64,000 bases of DNA from Roseibacillus sp. GTDB lineage: Bacteria > Verrucomicrobiota > Verrucomicrobiia > Verrucomicrobiales > Akkermansiaceae. A program made the translations under genes and the position numbers. The notes under the pieces were generated by a model. That model had not been told where the DNA came from. It saw only the letters and a list, made by a program, of their open reading frames with translations, and did not search any database. Shown one piece after another: positions 29,224 to 39,200 of this stretch; position 1 is the stretch's first letter; each line of letters begins with the position of its first letter. Where the stretch lies: positions 1-64,000 of the forward strand of contig JAKVCR010000040.1 of NCBI GenBank assembly GCA_022448985.1, given 5' to 3'.

Positions 29224-29802
29224 GCGGCATCCGTTCTGTGTGCGGCAGATCCTTTGCAACCGCCCTTTGGGCTGAGTTGGGGGGATTCGCCTACTCGTCT
29301 GGTGGACTGGGCCACGAGAACGAAACTGGACCAGACGGTGAAGGCTCCCGCTGATCAGCCCCGATTGAAAATTCTGCTGGTATCCCCGGCCAAGGGAACT
29401 CTCCCGGGGCATGATGCCACTACGCTGGAAGCACGTTTCATGGACGGGAAGCTCTTTGAGGTTGCTCTTCACTACACCTATCCCGGGAGAACAAGCACGT
29501 TCGTCCGCGCTCAGTTCGCAGAGTTGAAGAAGATTCTCTCGCATCGGCACGGCCCGCTCCAGTTGGGAGCGAAGACACGCGAGGAGCCACTGGATGGAGT
29601 GGTCACCCGGTCGACAGCCTACCAGGTTGCCCCTGCACCGGGCAGCAACCTCATGCTTGTCATGACGGAGGTTTCTGACGCCAAGCGTGGTGACCAGTCG
29701 GCCAGATTCTCGGTGGTGTATCATAATGATAGTGTCCTGCAGCAGGAGGGCCCCCGGGTAATTATACGGAGAGATGGATTAGACCTCCCCGGGAAGCCGT
29801 AG
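29185..29802 (+). CDS. Exported protein, divergent from the minor pilins
   Basis: With the GTG at 29185 the product has about 205 residues and a signal peptide (VRAFLICGFLVFHAASVLCAADP). The mature protein contains PPFGLSWGDSPTRLVDWATRTK and then KAPADQPRLKILLVSPAKG, with beta-strand-rich segments (LEARFMDGKLFEVALHYTYPG). I do not recognise the family, although the FGLSWGxS start recalls secreted proteins that sense small changes in ligand, which is only an impression. The start could be farther upstream; the track begins at a TTG at 28993, which is unlikely because it would cover the minor-pilin gene. Confidence 0.65.
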   Translation: MRAFLICGFLVFHAASVLCAADPLQPPFGLSWGDSPTRLVDWATRTKLDQTVKAPADQPRLKILLVSPAKGTLPGHDATTLEARFMDGKLFEVALHYTYPGRTSTFVRAQFAELKKILSHRHGPLQLGAKTREEPLDGVVTRSTAYQVAPAPGSNLMLVMTEVSDAKRGDQSARFSVVYHNDSVLQQEGPRVIIRRDGLDLPGKP

Positions 29803-29876
29803 ATTTCAGCGGTCGGCCAGTCCTGAAAGGGCGATGTTTGTTTGCGGGTGAATTCATGGAGAAAGGCTGATTACAA

Positions 29877-30746
29877 TCAGGGGAGTTGCCGGCCCCAGGA
29901 CCGGGTAGATAGTCTCACTTCTGCCGGAAGCCATTTCGCCCAGGGTCCCCCGGGGACTTCGGATTCTTCAACGAATCGCCAGTCCACGTCGGCGTTCCCC
30001 CGGACCGCTAGAAAATCACGGACGGCGGGGCTGATATCGATACCGGCATTCTGGTTGGCGGTCGCACGGGGGCGTTTCCCCTCAAAGAGGTAGGGCCAAT
30101 CATCGATTGTGAAGGGGCCGACATCTTTCCATTGGGCGTAGGCGATACGACCCTTGTGGTGGATAGCTACCCATCGATTGTGGCAGACAGAGACCCCCGG
30201 GCCGCGATAGCTACGCCAGAACCAGGGAATAACCTCGGAGGCTTCAGGGCGATGCTCCTTGCCGTGGAGGAGATCGTTGTAGGGAAGTGCGATGTAAAAG
30301 GGGTTCAGCTTTGGCTCAAAGCCAATGGGGAGGTAACCTCGTCGTTTAAAGGGATGATCGTAGCCGCCAAAGCTCTCTTCCCAGTTGGGGTCCCAGGAAC
30401 TGGCGGTGTTTGAAACAGGGTTTCGGACGGTGGGTTGCTCACCCACCCAAAAGACGGTGGCCCGGATTTGGTAGTGCCAGGAATTACGCCTGACCTTCCA
30501 GGTCGGGGGGAGCTCTCCCACAACTTGCGCGAGAGCCGGGCTACGGTAGGGATTCACCAGTCTGGTGATACTGGCTCGCCGGTCCTCAAGAAACTTCCCG
30601 TGTAGCAGCGCGGTGCGCTCTGCAGTGGTGAGCACAGAGGCTGCGACAGGCAGAACCGTTCCTGTTCCGACCAACATCCCTGCGAGAATCACGGCTCCAC
30701 GGCGGGAGCCGGAAATCACATCACAATGGATTCCAGCGAGGCGCAT
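29877..30746 (-). CDS. Exported double-psi beta-barrel-like protein
   Basis: The 289-residue protein has a basic N-terminus and a hydrophobic stretch (RGAVILAGMLVGTGTVLPVAAS) that is a signal or anchor. The C-terminal part has PFYIALPYNDLLHG, a Cys/His segment (CHNRWVAIHHKGRIAYAQWKDVGPF) and AGIDISPAVRDFL. The VGPF...ID(I)SxA pattern matches the order of motifs in double-psi beta-barrel (RlpA/expansin-like) proteins, which act on or bind peptidoglycan or polysaccharide. This assignment is by motif only and no catalytic Asp is confirmed. The gene converges on the exported protein at 29.2 kb, 74 bp away. Confidence 0.55.
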   Translation of the reverse strand: MRLAGIHCDVISGSRRGAVILAGMLVGTGTVLPVAASVLTTAERTALLHGKFLEDRRASITRLVNPYRSPALAQVVGELPPTWKVRRNSWHYQIRATVFWVGEQPTVRNPVSNTASSWDPNWEESFGGYDHPFKRRGYLPIGFEPKLNPFYIALPYNDLLHGKEHRPEASEVIPWFWRSYRGPGVSVCHNRWVAIHHKGRIAYAQWKDVGPFTIDDWPYLFEGKRPRATANQNAGIDISPAVRDFLAVRGNADVDWRFVEESEVPGGPWAKWLPAEVRLSTRSWGRQLP

Positions 30747-31235
30747 CTTGTAAGGGGAAACTTATAATCAGTATCATAAAATTTTTTAATAGAGTCAACC
30801 ATATGGACCACCTAGGAGGAAAAAACCTCTAAGTGCGTAAGAATAGGCAATCGGCGACTCTGATAACCCGGGCGTACTTCCAGGAATACTGGGAGCAAAT
30901 CTCCCTCCGCTACTTCCCAAGCGGCCTTTCGATCTACTTTCCTTGGGCAGAAAGGCAGGGAATGAAGGATCCGAGTCACGAAGCCAGCAAGCCCCATGGT
31001 CTCGCATATGGCTGGCTCGGGAGAGGCCAGAGAATGAGGTGAGGCCCTGCGGAACCTTTGCAGGGACCCGGGCACAAGGCCGTTCTCGCCTCCTTTTCGG
31101 TGACGGAAGCCTATAATTTCTCCACAAATCACATTATTATCAGGATATTTTAATATTTTTGTTGCTCAAGAGATCAGGTTCTGCAATTTTATTGGAAATT
31201 CGAAAGAATTCTCCGACACAACTCCATCTAACCTC
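30747..31235. other. Intergenic region with no supported gene
   Basis: This 489-bp gap lies between divergent genes. It is AT-rich at both edges (about 30760-30800 and 31130-31200) and GC-rich in the middle. The middle shows several short inverted repeats: GCCTTTC/GAAAGGC, GCCAGC/GCTGGC and CCCTGC/GCAGGG. Several ORFs on both strands of up to 110 codons lack any recognisable motif or signal, so none is called. A structured RNA or a decayed gene is possible. Confidence 0.4.
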
Positions 31236-32099
31236 ATGAAATTGAACCCCACTCAGCTGGCCCTTCTTGGGCTTTTGGTCCTTGGAAGCTCTCTTTCCGG
31301 CCAAATCACCAGATCCACCTCCAGTGGCTCCCATAAAGATCCCTACACACCGGTTGGCGGAATTTCAGTGACCCCCACCGTGGTGCAACCGGGGGTCCGC
31401 CCCAAGATGGTATGGAGGATTGAGTATCCGGAGGCTGTTGCTGATTTGAGTGAGATCGATCCAAACGGCACACTTACTCCGAAACAGAGAGTTGACCTGA
31501 AAATCCGGGTGATGGGGGTCGCCCTGCAGGCGGGCAGCACCCAGCTTCCTGCCGCCCTCTGGGTCCGGGTAGGAGCCACCTCTGAGTGGGAACTGGTCTT
31601 TTACGGCCGGGAGAATGATGTGAAACCGGATGAGATTATTTTTGAGAAGAGAGATGTCGTACCCGGTACGCCAATCGACTTCTCTGCCCGGGGTCAATCG
31701 GCAAGCGGGAGCTGGTACAACACGCACTCAACGGCAGGTTCGGACCTTTCTGTTATCGGAATGGTCAGTGGGGACAAGGTGCCGGATTATGCCCCGGCGT
31801 ACGAACAGGGCCGGATCGAAAGCTTCATGACCCAGTTCCTCGATGAAGAGAATCATGTGGTCCTGGGACCGCGCGATATCATTCATACATTTGAACTTGG
31901 CTCCAGCAATCCGGGAGACTGGTGGTTTGATATGCAGGACATCGTCTGCATGACGACGCTCAGTCAGCCCCGGCGCAACAATGAGAATCGCACTCGCCTG
32001 GAATTGAGGGGATCTTCCAGTAGCCAGACCGGTTCGTCCGCGACGGTGGACGACAAGGGAAAAATCCACCGGGGACGGAGAGACGAAAGTGGTCGCTGA
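31236..32099 (+). CDS. Exported protein of unknown family, first of a three-gene operon
   Basis: The 287-residue protein has a signal peptide (MKLNPTQLALLGLLVLGSSLSG). The mature part includes VQPGVRPKMVWRIEYP, a beta-rich central region (AALWVRVGATSEWELVFYG) and a Ser/Asn/Arg-rich tail (RGSSSSQTGSSATVDDKGKIHRGRRDESGR). No family is recognised. It is followed by two further exported unknowns with 59- and 18-bp gaps and a single terminator after the third, so they are probably one transcript. No Shine-Dalgarno is obvious. Confidence 0.75.
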   Translation: MKLNPTQLALLGLLVLGSSLSGQITRSTSSGSHKDPYTPVGGISVTPTVVQPGVRPKMVWRIEYPEAVADLSEIDPNGTLTPKQRVDLKIRVMGVALQAGSTQLPAALWVRVGATSEWELVFYGRENDVKPDEIIFEKRDVVPGTPIDFSARGQSASGSWYNTHSTAGSDLSVIGMVSGDKVPDYAPAYEQGRIESFMTQFLDEENHVVLGPRDIIHTFELGSSNPGDWWFDMQDIVCMTTLSQPRRNNENRTRLELRGSSSSQTGSSATVDDKGKIHRGRRDESGR

Positions 32100-32158
32100 G
32101 GATAAGTCCTCAGGGATTCTCTCCTGAAACCTTCACCCAACACACACCACACGTAATC

Positions 32159-33190
32159 ATGAAGAAGCATATACTATTACTGGTCGCGGCAATGCCGTGC
32201 ATGGTATCCGCGGATCCGGCCGACTACGTCAATTTTGTCCGGCAGATCCAGCAGGACAGCGGGGTCGAATGGGATATGGGCGTTGGACCGAACGGAACCA
32301 AGATTTCCCCAACGGGGGTGAGTGCACAGGGTTCGTTCTTCGAGCTCTGGGCGATCCACAGCCTCACCGTATCGGAGTTTCTACTCGATGAGCAGTATGT
32401 GACGGCTTATACGCCCAACGCCACTATCAGCATTATCAGCCAGGATCCCTATGAGGCGATCCCCAGGACGCGGGCGGATCAACCGTTCCAAGTGCAGATT
32501 GCGGTAAGAGGGCTGATCGACAGAAGCGACCCCAACTACGCGACCGCGCCAGCGGCTGCCAAGTGGGTGGATTATACTCATTCCACATTCGAATATCCTG
32601 AGAGTGCGTTCAGCTTCGAGGACGTGGAAAATCCGGTCGGAACAGTCGCGACAGAAGGTTACATGGAGGAGACGGCCAGTACGACCATCACGTTCTCCAC
32701 GACTAATCTGATCGGGGCGGATCTGACCCAGATGAAGGGCGAAGAGATTTTCACGATCACCGCACAGGCTGACTATGGGGTATCCGCAACCATTCTCGAT
32801 TCGGAGAAAGTCCAGATCTGGCCTATTGCCACCGGGACGGTCAGCGGGGTCAACCCCACCAGGTATTACGAGCAGGTGCCTCCCGTTTCCGTGAATCTGG
32901 TCAATCTGTATCCGGATAGCACCACCTATCTGCGGATTTATCCCGGCGAGCCAAAGGCGTTGCCCAGTCGGACCAAGACCGTGAACTCAAGTTTCGTGAT
33001 CATTGAAGATTCCATTCCGCAGGACCGGGATCTGACCGTCCATAACATGGACGATTATTTCACGGAAGAAGGGTTGCACACCATTGAATTGCTCCATCGG
33101 ACACCCTTTGGAACTGATCTGTTGGATTCAGTGCAGGTCACCGTGGACCGGACGATCGAGGTTAATGGTGGCGTGATCGATCAGGAGTAG
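32159..33190 (+). CDS. Exported protein of unknown family, second of the operon
   Basis: The 343-residue protein has a signal peptide (MKKHILLLVAAMPCMVSA). The remainder looks like repeated beta-sandwich segments (PFQVQIAVRGLIDRSDPNY; STTITFSTTNLIGADLTQMKGEEIFTITAQADYG) and ends with HTIELLHRTPFGTDLLDSVQVTVDRTIEV, suggesting immunoglobulin-like or surface-binding domains. I recognise no specific family. It is cotranscribed with the genes on either side by spacing. Confidence 0.74.
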   Translation: MKKHILLLVAAMPCMVSADPADYVNFVRQIQQDSGVEWDMGVGPNGTKISPTGVSAQGSFFELWAIHSLTVSEFLLDEQYVTAYTPNATISIISQDPYEAIPRTRADQPFQVQIAVRGLIDRSDPNYATAPAAAKWVDYTHSTFEYPESAFSFEDVENPVGTVATEGYMEETASTTITFSTTNLIGADLTQMKGEEIFTITAQADYGVSATILDSEKVQIWPIATGTVSGVNPTRYYEQVPPVSVNLVNLYPDSTTYLRIYPGEPKALPSRTKTVNSSFVIIEDSIPQDRDLTVHNMDDYFTEEGLHTIELLHRTPFGTDLLDSVQVTVDRTIEVNGGVIDQE

Positions 33191-33208
33191 CATTCTCATT
33201 TTTTCACT

Positions 33209-33856
33209 ATGAATAAAATCGTATTGTTCGTCTGGATCATCGGTATTGGGATGAGTTCCCTCGGTGCGGTGGAACCGGTTGTGCCCGGGGGCGGAATCAA
33301 GCAGGCCAAGGGGAAAGAGCTCAAGGTTCGTCCGCGAATGACTCATGAGCAACTCGCCAGACTTCAGCGGCCCCGTGACCCGAAATTGAGCGGACAGACT
33401 GTCAAACTTTCCGACTTGCAGCAGCGAAATCTGCGAAAGGATTCCGAAGCATCAGCCAGAGCGGCCAAGCGTCGGGAAAGTCTGGTCGCGCGTTCCACGA
33501 TCGTTTCGGGAGCATCGAGCTGGACGATCGTCCCGCGAGGCGCAGTGTTAAGTATCCCATCCCGCTTTCAGCGCCTTGTGAACGGGCAGCGCCAGGGGAA
33601 GTTGGTAACATGGCACGATTTCCACGCGAAGAATTCCTCGTGGATTCGTCTCCTTCCGGTCACGCTTGAGCAGGCCACCGGTCAGGATCCGTTGTCGGAA
33701 GAGTACATTGCTTCCCTGAAGCGCACCGGCCTCCTGGTAGTGGCAACGTGCCAGGGAGGGCCCATCTCCGTACACCTCCCGGTGGAGGGTAAGGCCCCTC
33801 CCAAGGTGTCCAAGCCGATCAGGGCGGCGGACTGGAAATCACCCTCCCGGCGTTGA
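33209..33856 (+). CDS. Exported basic protein of unknown family, third of the operon
   Basis: The 215-residue protein has a signal peptide (MNKIVLFVWIIGIGMSSLGA) and a strongly basic, Arg/Lys-rich central region (LSDLQQRNLRKDSEASARAAKRRES). A compact segment follows (WTIVPRGAVLSIPSRFQRLVNG...WHDFHAKNSSWIRLLPV). No family is recognised. It closes the operon; the intrinsic terminator begins 34 bp downstream. Confidence 0.74.
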   Translation: MNKIVLFVWIIGIGMSSLGAVEPVVPGGGIKQAKGKELKVRPRMTHEQLARLQRPRDPKLSGQTVKLSDLQQRNLRKDSEASARAAKRRESLVARSTIVSGASSWTIVPRGAVLSIPSRFQRLVNGQRQGKLVTWHDFHAKNSSWIRLLPVTLEQATGQDPLSEEYIASLKRTGLLVVATCQGGPISVHLPVEGKAPPKVSKPIRAADWKSPSRR

Positions 33857-33890
33857 TCCTGTTTTTCATCCAAATACCGGATTGCATAAA

Positions 33891-33922
33891 AACAAGCTGG
33901 GGTTTCCCCAGCTTGTTCTGTT
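33891..33922 (+). terminator. Intrinsic terminator of the exported-protein operon
   Basis: A 12-bp perfect stem (AACAAGCTGGGG / CCCCAGCTTGTT) with a TTT loop is preceded by AAAA and followed by CTGTTCC. The T tract after the stem is short, but the flanking A run means it may also work in reverse. Confidence 0.85.
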
Positions 33923-34044
33923 CCGGGGCCTAGTGATCACGGTGGCGAAGGATGGGCCTCTGTTCTCGACCACGGAATTGATAAACTTACTTCGGAGGTT
34001 GCTCCGGTCTTGAGTTTAAGGCTTCTTTTCGAGATACTGCGGTA

Positions 34045-34629
34045 GTGGAACAAGCGGTCCTGCAATTGCAGTTTTCGTTTAGTGAAAGAGAGAGGCGCAA
34101 GGCGCAGAAGCCGTGCGTGCGCAGGGGGTGCGACTCCGAGATGACGATGAGGGCCAGGTCACTCTGCAATCAGTTGGGGTTGCCTGTTTTGGCGGCGAAG
34201 GTCACGGTGGAGTGGAACCCGCGAATGCGGTCGACGGCGGGGCGGGCCACCTGGCCGGATGCGGTAGTTGAAGTGAATCCCGCTCTGGAGGATATTTCTG
34301 AAAGTGAGACCGAGCGCACGTTCCTACACGAACTTGCGCACCTCGTGGCATATGAGCGAGCGGGAAACCGCCGGATTCGGCCGCATGGACCGGAGTGGCG
34401 GCGGGCCTGTTGTGATCTGGGCATTCCCGGGGAGCGGGCGGGACACAGCCTGCCCCTGCCTACGCGGACAATGCGCCGCAAGTGGCGCTATTTCTGCCCA
34501 GGATGCTGGGCGGTGTTTGATCGGGTACGGCGGATGCGAGGGGCCTCGGCCTGTTACACGTGCTGTCTCAAGCACAACCGGGGAGATTACGACGAGCGTT
34601 TCCGTTTCGTGGAAAAGCGGATCTCCTAG
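34045..34629 (+). CDS. SprT-like zinc metalloprotein
   Basis: The 194-residue protein, starting at GTG 34045, carries HELAHLVAYERAG, a zincin HExxH motif, and a third His in the RRIRPHGPEWRRAC segment. A C-terminal zinc-ribbon pattern follows, YFCPGCWAVF and CYTCCLKH. This order is that of the SprT-like family. SprT-like proteins are metalloproteases or DNA-protein-crosslink-type factors; the bacterial role is not well defined. No signal peptide is present. It stands alone between a terminator and the convergent sulfatase gene. Confidence 0.85.
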   Translation: MEQAVLQLQFSFSERERRKAQKPCVRRGCDSEMTMRARSLCNQLGLPVLAAKVTVEWNPRMRSTAGRATWPDAVVEVNPALEDISESETERTFLHELAHLVAYERAGNRRIRPHGPEWRRACCDLGIPGERAGHSLPLPTRTMRRKWRYFCPGCWAVFDRVRRMRGASACYTCCLKHNRGDYDERFRFVEKRIS

Positions 34630-34638
34630 CGCGCGGGT

Positions 34639-36189
34639 TCAGTTGCCAGCGAGCTGGGGAAAGAGTCTGAGCACCTGGGGAGGGAAGGTGTTGGGCCATC
34701 CCTCGTTTTTAGCGGGTTGACCTGAGTTTGAGCGGCCCTGTTTGATGGCGTGATAAAGATCGTCAACCAGGTCTTTGACGATATCGGGGTGCTTGGCCTG
34801 CAGGTTCGTCTTCTCGGCAGGGTCGGATATGAGATTGTAGAGCTGGATTGGAGGGAGCGACTTATTCCGAAGCGCGTTATTGGGGCGGGGTGAAGACCAG
34901 CCTCCTGAGCCGGGACAGAGACAGAGTTTCCAGAAGCCCTTCCGGATGGCGAAGGATCCGTTGATTGAGTGGTGGATGGTGTAGGGCCGGAGGGGGGTCC
35001 GGCTATCCGGGTGATCAAGGGCCGAGAGAAAGGAGAAGGAGTCTTCGGCGGCATTTTTGGGAAACTGGCGTCCTCGCACCCCGAGGATCTCAGCCGCTGT
35101 TGCAAAGAAGTCCGTGGTGCAGATTGTGAGGTTGCAGGAGCTGTTTGGCTTCACCCGTTCGGGCCAGCGGACAAGGAAGGGAACACGGTGTCCACCTTCA
35201 TAGATGTCGGCCTTGTGGCCGCGCCAGTCAGCGTTGGGCTTGTGTCCCTGGGAGACAAGCTTGGGAATACCGGCGGCGGGCGAACACCCATTGTCGGTGG
35301 TGAATAGGAAAATGGTGTTCGCGGCGACCTTTCGCTCGGCCAGTTCCTTCATGACCTCGCCCACTACCCAGTCAGTTTCCATGACAAAGTCGCCATACTT
35401 GCCGAGAGGGGACTTTCCCTGCCACTGCCTGGAGGGAACAATGGGAGTGTGTGGACTGGTGAGGGGAAGATAGAGGAAGAACGGGGACTTGCCCTCTACC
35501 GCGGATTTGATGAAGGCCCGTGACTCACGGGCGAAATCGATGAGACAGTTCTCTGCCTCAAAATCAGCGGTGGCAGGGCCTTGCCGGTTCCAACCCTTGC
35601 TCACGGTGGGAACTCCCACCGCCTTGTCGTTGCGCAGATAGAGATAGGGAGCCATGTCGAGGGAGGCGGGAAAGAGAAAGTCATCGGTGAAGCCCAGCTT
35701 GAGTGGTCCCTGCTGTGGAGGCTTGGAGAAGTCGATGTTCCAGCAGGTGCCCTTGGTTGGGCCATTGGCGGCCTTGGCGGGCTGTTCCAGCATGTGCCAG
35801 TTCAGTCCAAGGTGCCATTTGCCCACCACACAGGTGCGGTAGCCGCGCTCCTTGAGGAAGCTGGCGATTGTAGGACGTTTGGGATCCATGATGGACCGGT
35901 CGGGAGGAAAGAGAACGTGTTTTTTGAGGGAAGAACGCCAGTTATACCGACCGGTGAGAATTCCGTAGCGGGTCGGGGTGCAGACCGAGGATGTCGTGTG
36001 AGCATCGGTGAAGCGCATTCCTTCTGCCCGCAGCCTGTCCAGATTAGGAGTAGGGATCTTGCCGCCTGCGTGGGAGACATCGCCATAGCCCATGTCATCG
36101 GCGAGAATGAAGACGAAGTTGGGCTTGGCCAGGAGAGCAGGAGCAAGGAATGGGGAGCAAGCAACAATGAGGACAAACAGGGCTTTCAT
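34639..36189 (-). CDS. Exported sulfatase 1 (formylglycine-dependent)
   Basis: The 516-residue protein has a signal peptide (MKALFVLIVACSPFLAPALLA), the metal-binding DDMGYGDVS, and VCTPTRYGILTGRY, in which Cys70 is the residue converted to formylglycine (CxPxR). LFTTDNGCSP is the second metal motif. Formylglycine-generating enzyme is not in the window. It would hydrolyse sulfate esters on polysaccharides such as algal glycans; the substrate cannot be deduced. It is 18 bp after the SGNH-cupredoxin gene on the same strand, so both are likely cotranscribed. The gene converges on the SprT-like gene. Confidence 0.92.
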   Translation of the reverse strand: MKALFVLIVACSPFLAPALLAKPNFVFILADDMGYGDVSHAGGKIPTPNLDRLRAEGMRFTDAHTTSSVCTPTRYGILTGRYNWRSSLKKHVLFPPDRSIMDPKRPTIASFLKERGYRTCVVGKWHLGLNWHMLEQPAKAANGPTKGTCWNIDFSKPPQQGPLKLGFTDDFLFPASLDMAPYLYLRNDKAVGVPTVSKGWNRQGPATADFEAENCLIDFARESRAFIKSAVEGKSPFFLYLPLTSPHTPIVPSRQWQGKSPLGKYGDFVMETDWVVGEVMKELAERKVAANTIFLFTTDNGCSPAAGIPKLVSQGHKPNADWRGHKADIYEGGHRVPFLVRWPERVKPNSSCNLTICTTDFFATAAEILGVRGRQFPKNAAEDSFSFLSALDHPDSRTPLRPYTIHHSINGSFAIRKGFWKLCLCPGSGGWSSPRPNNALRNKSLPPIQLYNLISDPAEKTNLQAKHPDIVKDLVDDLYHAIKQGRSNSGQPAKNEGWPNTFPPQVLRLFPQLAGN

Positions 36190-36207
36190 ACGGATGGACA
36201 GGGGGCT

Positions 36208-39200
36208 CTATTTGACAATCATTTCACCCTTCATCAGGACCCAGTGTCCGGGGAAGGTGCAGAGGTAAGGATAGATACCGGGCTTCTCAGGGGCGAGAAA
36301 GCGTAATGTTTCCGAGGAGTGGGGTTCCAGGAGCTTGGTGGCGTGCAGGATGCGCTTGTCGTCGGGGATGAAGTGTTTCTTCACACCTTCCGGGCTTTTG
36401 GCCATTTCGTTGGCGGCGGTGCCAATAGTCTCGATGGAAGTGTTGTGTTTGAGAATGAGCAGATTGTGTGGAGTGGCATCGGGATTGGTGAAGATCAGTT
36501 TGACGGGTTGTCCTGCCTTCACCTCAAACCGATCCCGGGTGAAGAGGAGCCGCTCGGGAATACAGCCGATCTTCACTTTTATGAGGTTCTTCTGAGAATC
36601 GAATGCCGCTTCACGGGCGTTGCGGGGAGAGGTGCCCGCTTTTGTCTTGGAGCTGCGGTCGAAGGTCTTCATGAACTTCTCCACGACAGGAGGAGTATTC
36701 TCCCTCCAGAACGGGAGAATGGATTCTGCGCCAAAGGCGGTCCGGATGGCGTAGTTGAGATGCGTCTCCCGGGAGTGGGAGAGGGTGGCAAGGAGGGCCT
36801 GAAAAGCTGCCGGGGTAGCGAGGTAGGTGGATGCGGTGACGGCCTCCAGACGAACCAGGGCACTTTCGTCGTTGGCACTCTGAAGGAGGAGCTCTCCCCG
36901 GTCCTTTCCGCTCAGGCCGCAATCAGCGTAGCGTAACTGACGGGTGGCGGCGGCGCGCGCGTGGTGGATCTCACAGGAGAGCAGTTCCTTCAGTAGGCCG
37001 GGATTGGCGGCCTCGATACCGCGGTAGGTCCAGAGGGCTTCCAGCTGATGGTGGCGGAAGCGCTGATCCTTGGAATCGAGCTTGGCGACCCAGGCGTTCA
37101 GGGCGCTACCTACCTCGAGGGGGTCCCGATCTCGCAGTTCACGTTTGGCCCAGTAGCGGTAACGGTATTCCCTGCGCTTGAGCAGGTCGAGGAGGGCGGA
37201 GATCGATGCGCCGGCGATCTTGGGAGGGTCCTGCAACTTCGCGCCCTTGGGGACGATTCGCCAGATACGTCCCGACTTGCGGTCGCGGCGCGGATCGCGA
37301 AGGGAGTACTGGGCATGGCCTTTTACCGGATTGTACCAGTCGCAGACATACATGGCGCCCCGTGGTCCGTAGCGGAGGTCGACCGGGATAAAGGAGAGGT
37401 TGGTAGAGAAGATAATGTTGAATTGAAATTCCTCACGGAAGTGGTCGCCGTGTTCAATCCATCTGTGGAACTCGACCCGGTTGGTGGGCTTGTAACGAAC
37501 TTTGACAAAGCCGCCCTGCAGGTCGCCCGGCCAGGAAGGGAAGTCGACAAACTCGTGACCGCAGACGCCGGAGTAGGCTGGTATTCCGTTAGCTCTCGGG
37601 TGCTGGGCCGGGTAGGGAGCGTTGGTGGCGTGGAACGCGCTCGCAAAGATGGGATGGCTGGCCACGTGTTGCCCCCAGTCATCAAAGGTCACGCCCCACG
37701 GGTTGGTATTGGGGTAGCCGCCGAATGCAGTGAGCCGCTGTGAACCGGGACGGAAGCGGAACCACGAGCTGTTTTTGGCACGGACTGGACCGTATGCGGT
37801 CTCGACCTGGGAGTTGTGGAAAATGGACTCCCGGAAAACGAGATCGCCATCGGGTGTCCATACGAAATCGTGCAATGCATGGTGTGAGTCCTCGCAACCA
37901 AAACCGGTCAGGACGATCTCGCGGTGATCTGCCCGGTCATCCCCATCGGTGTCCGCGAGGAAGACCAGATGTGGCTCCTCTGAGACGTAGACTCCACCCT
38001 TGCCGAGGACAAAGGAGAGAGGCACTTCCAGATTGTCTGCAAAGACAGTCGATTTATCGGCTTTCCCGTCTCTGTCGGTATCTTCCAGGATGATGATCTT
38101 GTCGCTGGGTTTGCGTCCGGGGTAGAGGTGCGGATAGGTGGTTGAGCAGGAGACCCAGAGTCGCCCACGGGCATCCCAGCGCATCTGGATGGGGCAGGCC
38201 AGGTCGGGGAAATCTTCCTCGGAGGCGAAGCAGTTGACTTCGAAGCGCTCATCGACCTGGAAGGCCGCAAGCTCATCCTTGGGGGAGAGCCACTTGTTAG
38301 CTCCGCGCCCCTGCGCAGTTTCTTCCAGCGGAGGGAGCTTGGAATCGTCCACCACGCCCTTCTTCCCCTGTGCGGTTTTCCAGATGGCCTTGTTGCGGTT
38401 GGCCACCATGAGGTCGAAGTTGCGCATGGCAGGAAGGAAGTCGAGATAGCCGTAATTCCTGTTGCGGCCCCCGGTGTAGTAGAAGGTGTTGAGGGGGCGG
38501 TAGCGGTGGAAGAACTGGAAGGACTTGTCCACCACGAGGGCGCGGATCGTTTCGTTCACATCCGGAGCAGTTTCGCCGAAGAGCTGGCGATAGAGGGCGT
38601 TGGCGAGGACCTGCTGGCCCGCTCCGTTTAGCTGCGCGCCGTTACTGGTGAGGGCGCTTCCTTTTTCCGCCATGGCGTTGGCAGTGGCAGGAAAGATGTC
38701 GGCAAAGGCAACCTTGTGCCTGCCAGCGCTCTCCTTGATGGCCTGGCCATAGAGCTTCAGGCTTTCATTGTTACGATCGGCAGCAGGAACACCCTTGATA
38801 TTTTCGTTGGCGATGGGGGAGAGGACAATAATACGGGGTGCGCTCTTCCCATTGTAGGAGCGTGACTTGAGCTGGGAGAGAAAGGCGTCAAAGCGCGCCC
38901 GGAAGGCGGTGAGGCCGGGCTTTCCCGCGAAGGATTCATTATAACCAAAGGCTGCAACAATGACATCGGTGCGGTAGTAGGTGAGATGCTGGTCAAGGTC
39001 GCCGAAGTTGGCAGGTCTCGGTTGCAGGTCGATCTCGTCTGCCGGCCAGGAAAAGTTCCGGACGCTGAGTTCATGACGAGGGAAACGCTGATGGAGAAGC
39101 GTTTCGAAATAGCCGTAGTGCCGTGCGTTATCGAGAAGACCGCTCCCGATAAAGGCTATCTGGTCTCCCGGTTCCAGTTTCAGGGGGAGGGAGGTGGTGA

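Noticed and set aside
28660-29724. 354-residue version of the minor pilin gene
   Set aside because: The first 160 residues lack pilin features and overlap the divergent exported-protein gene.
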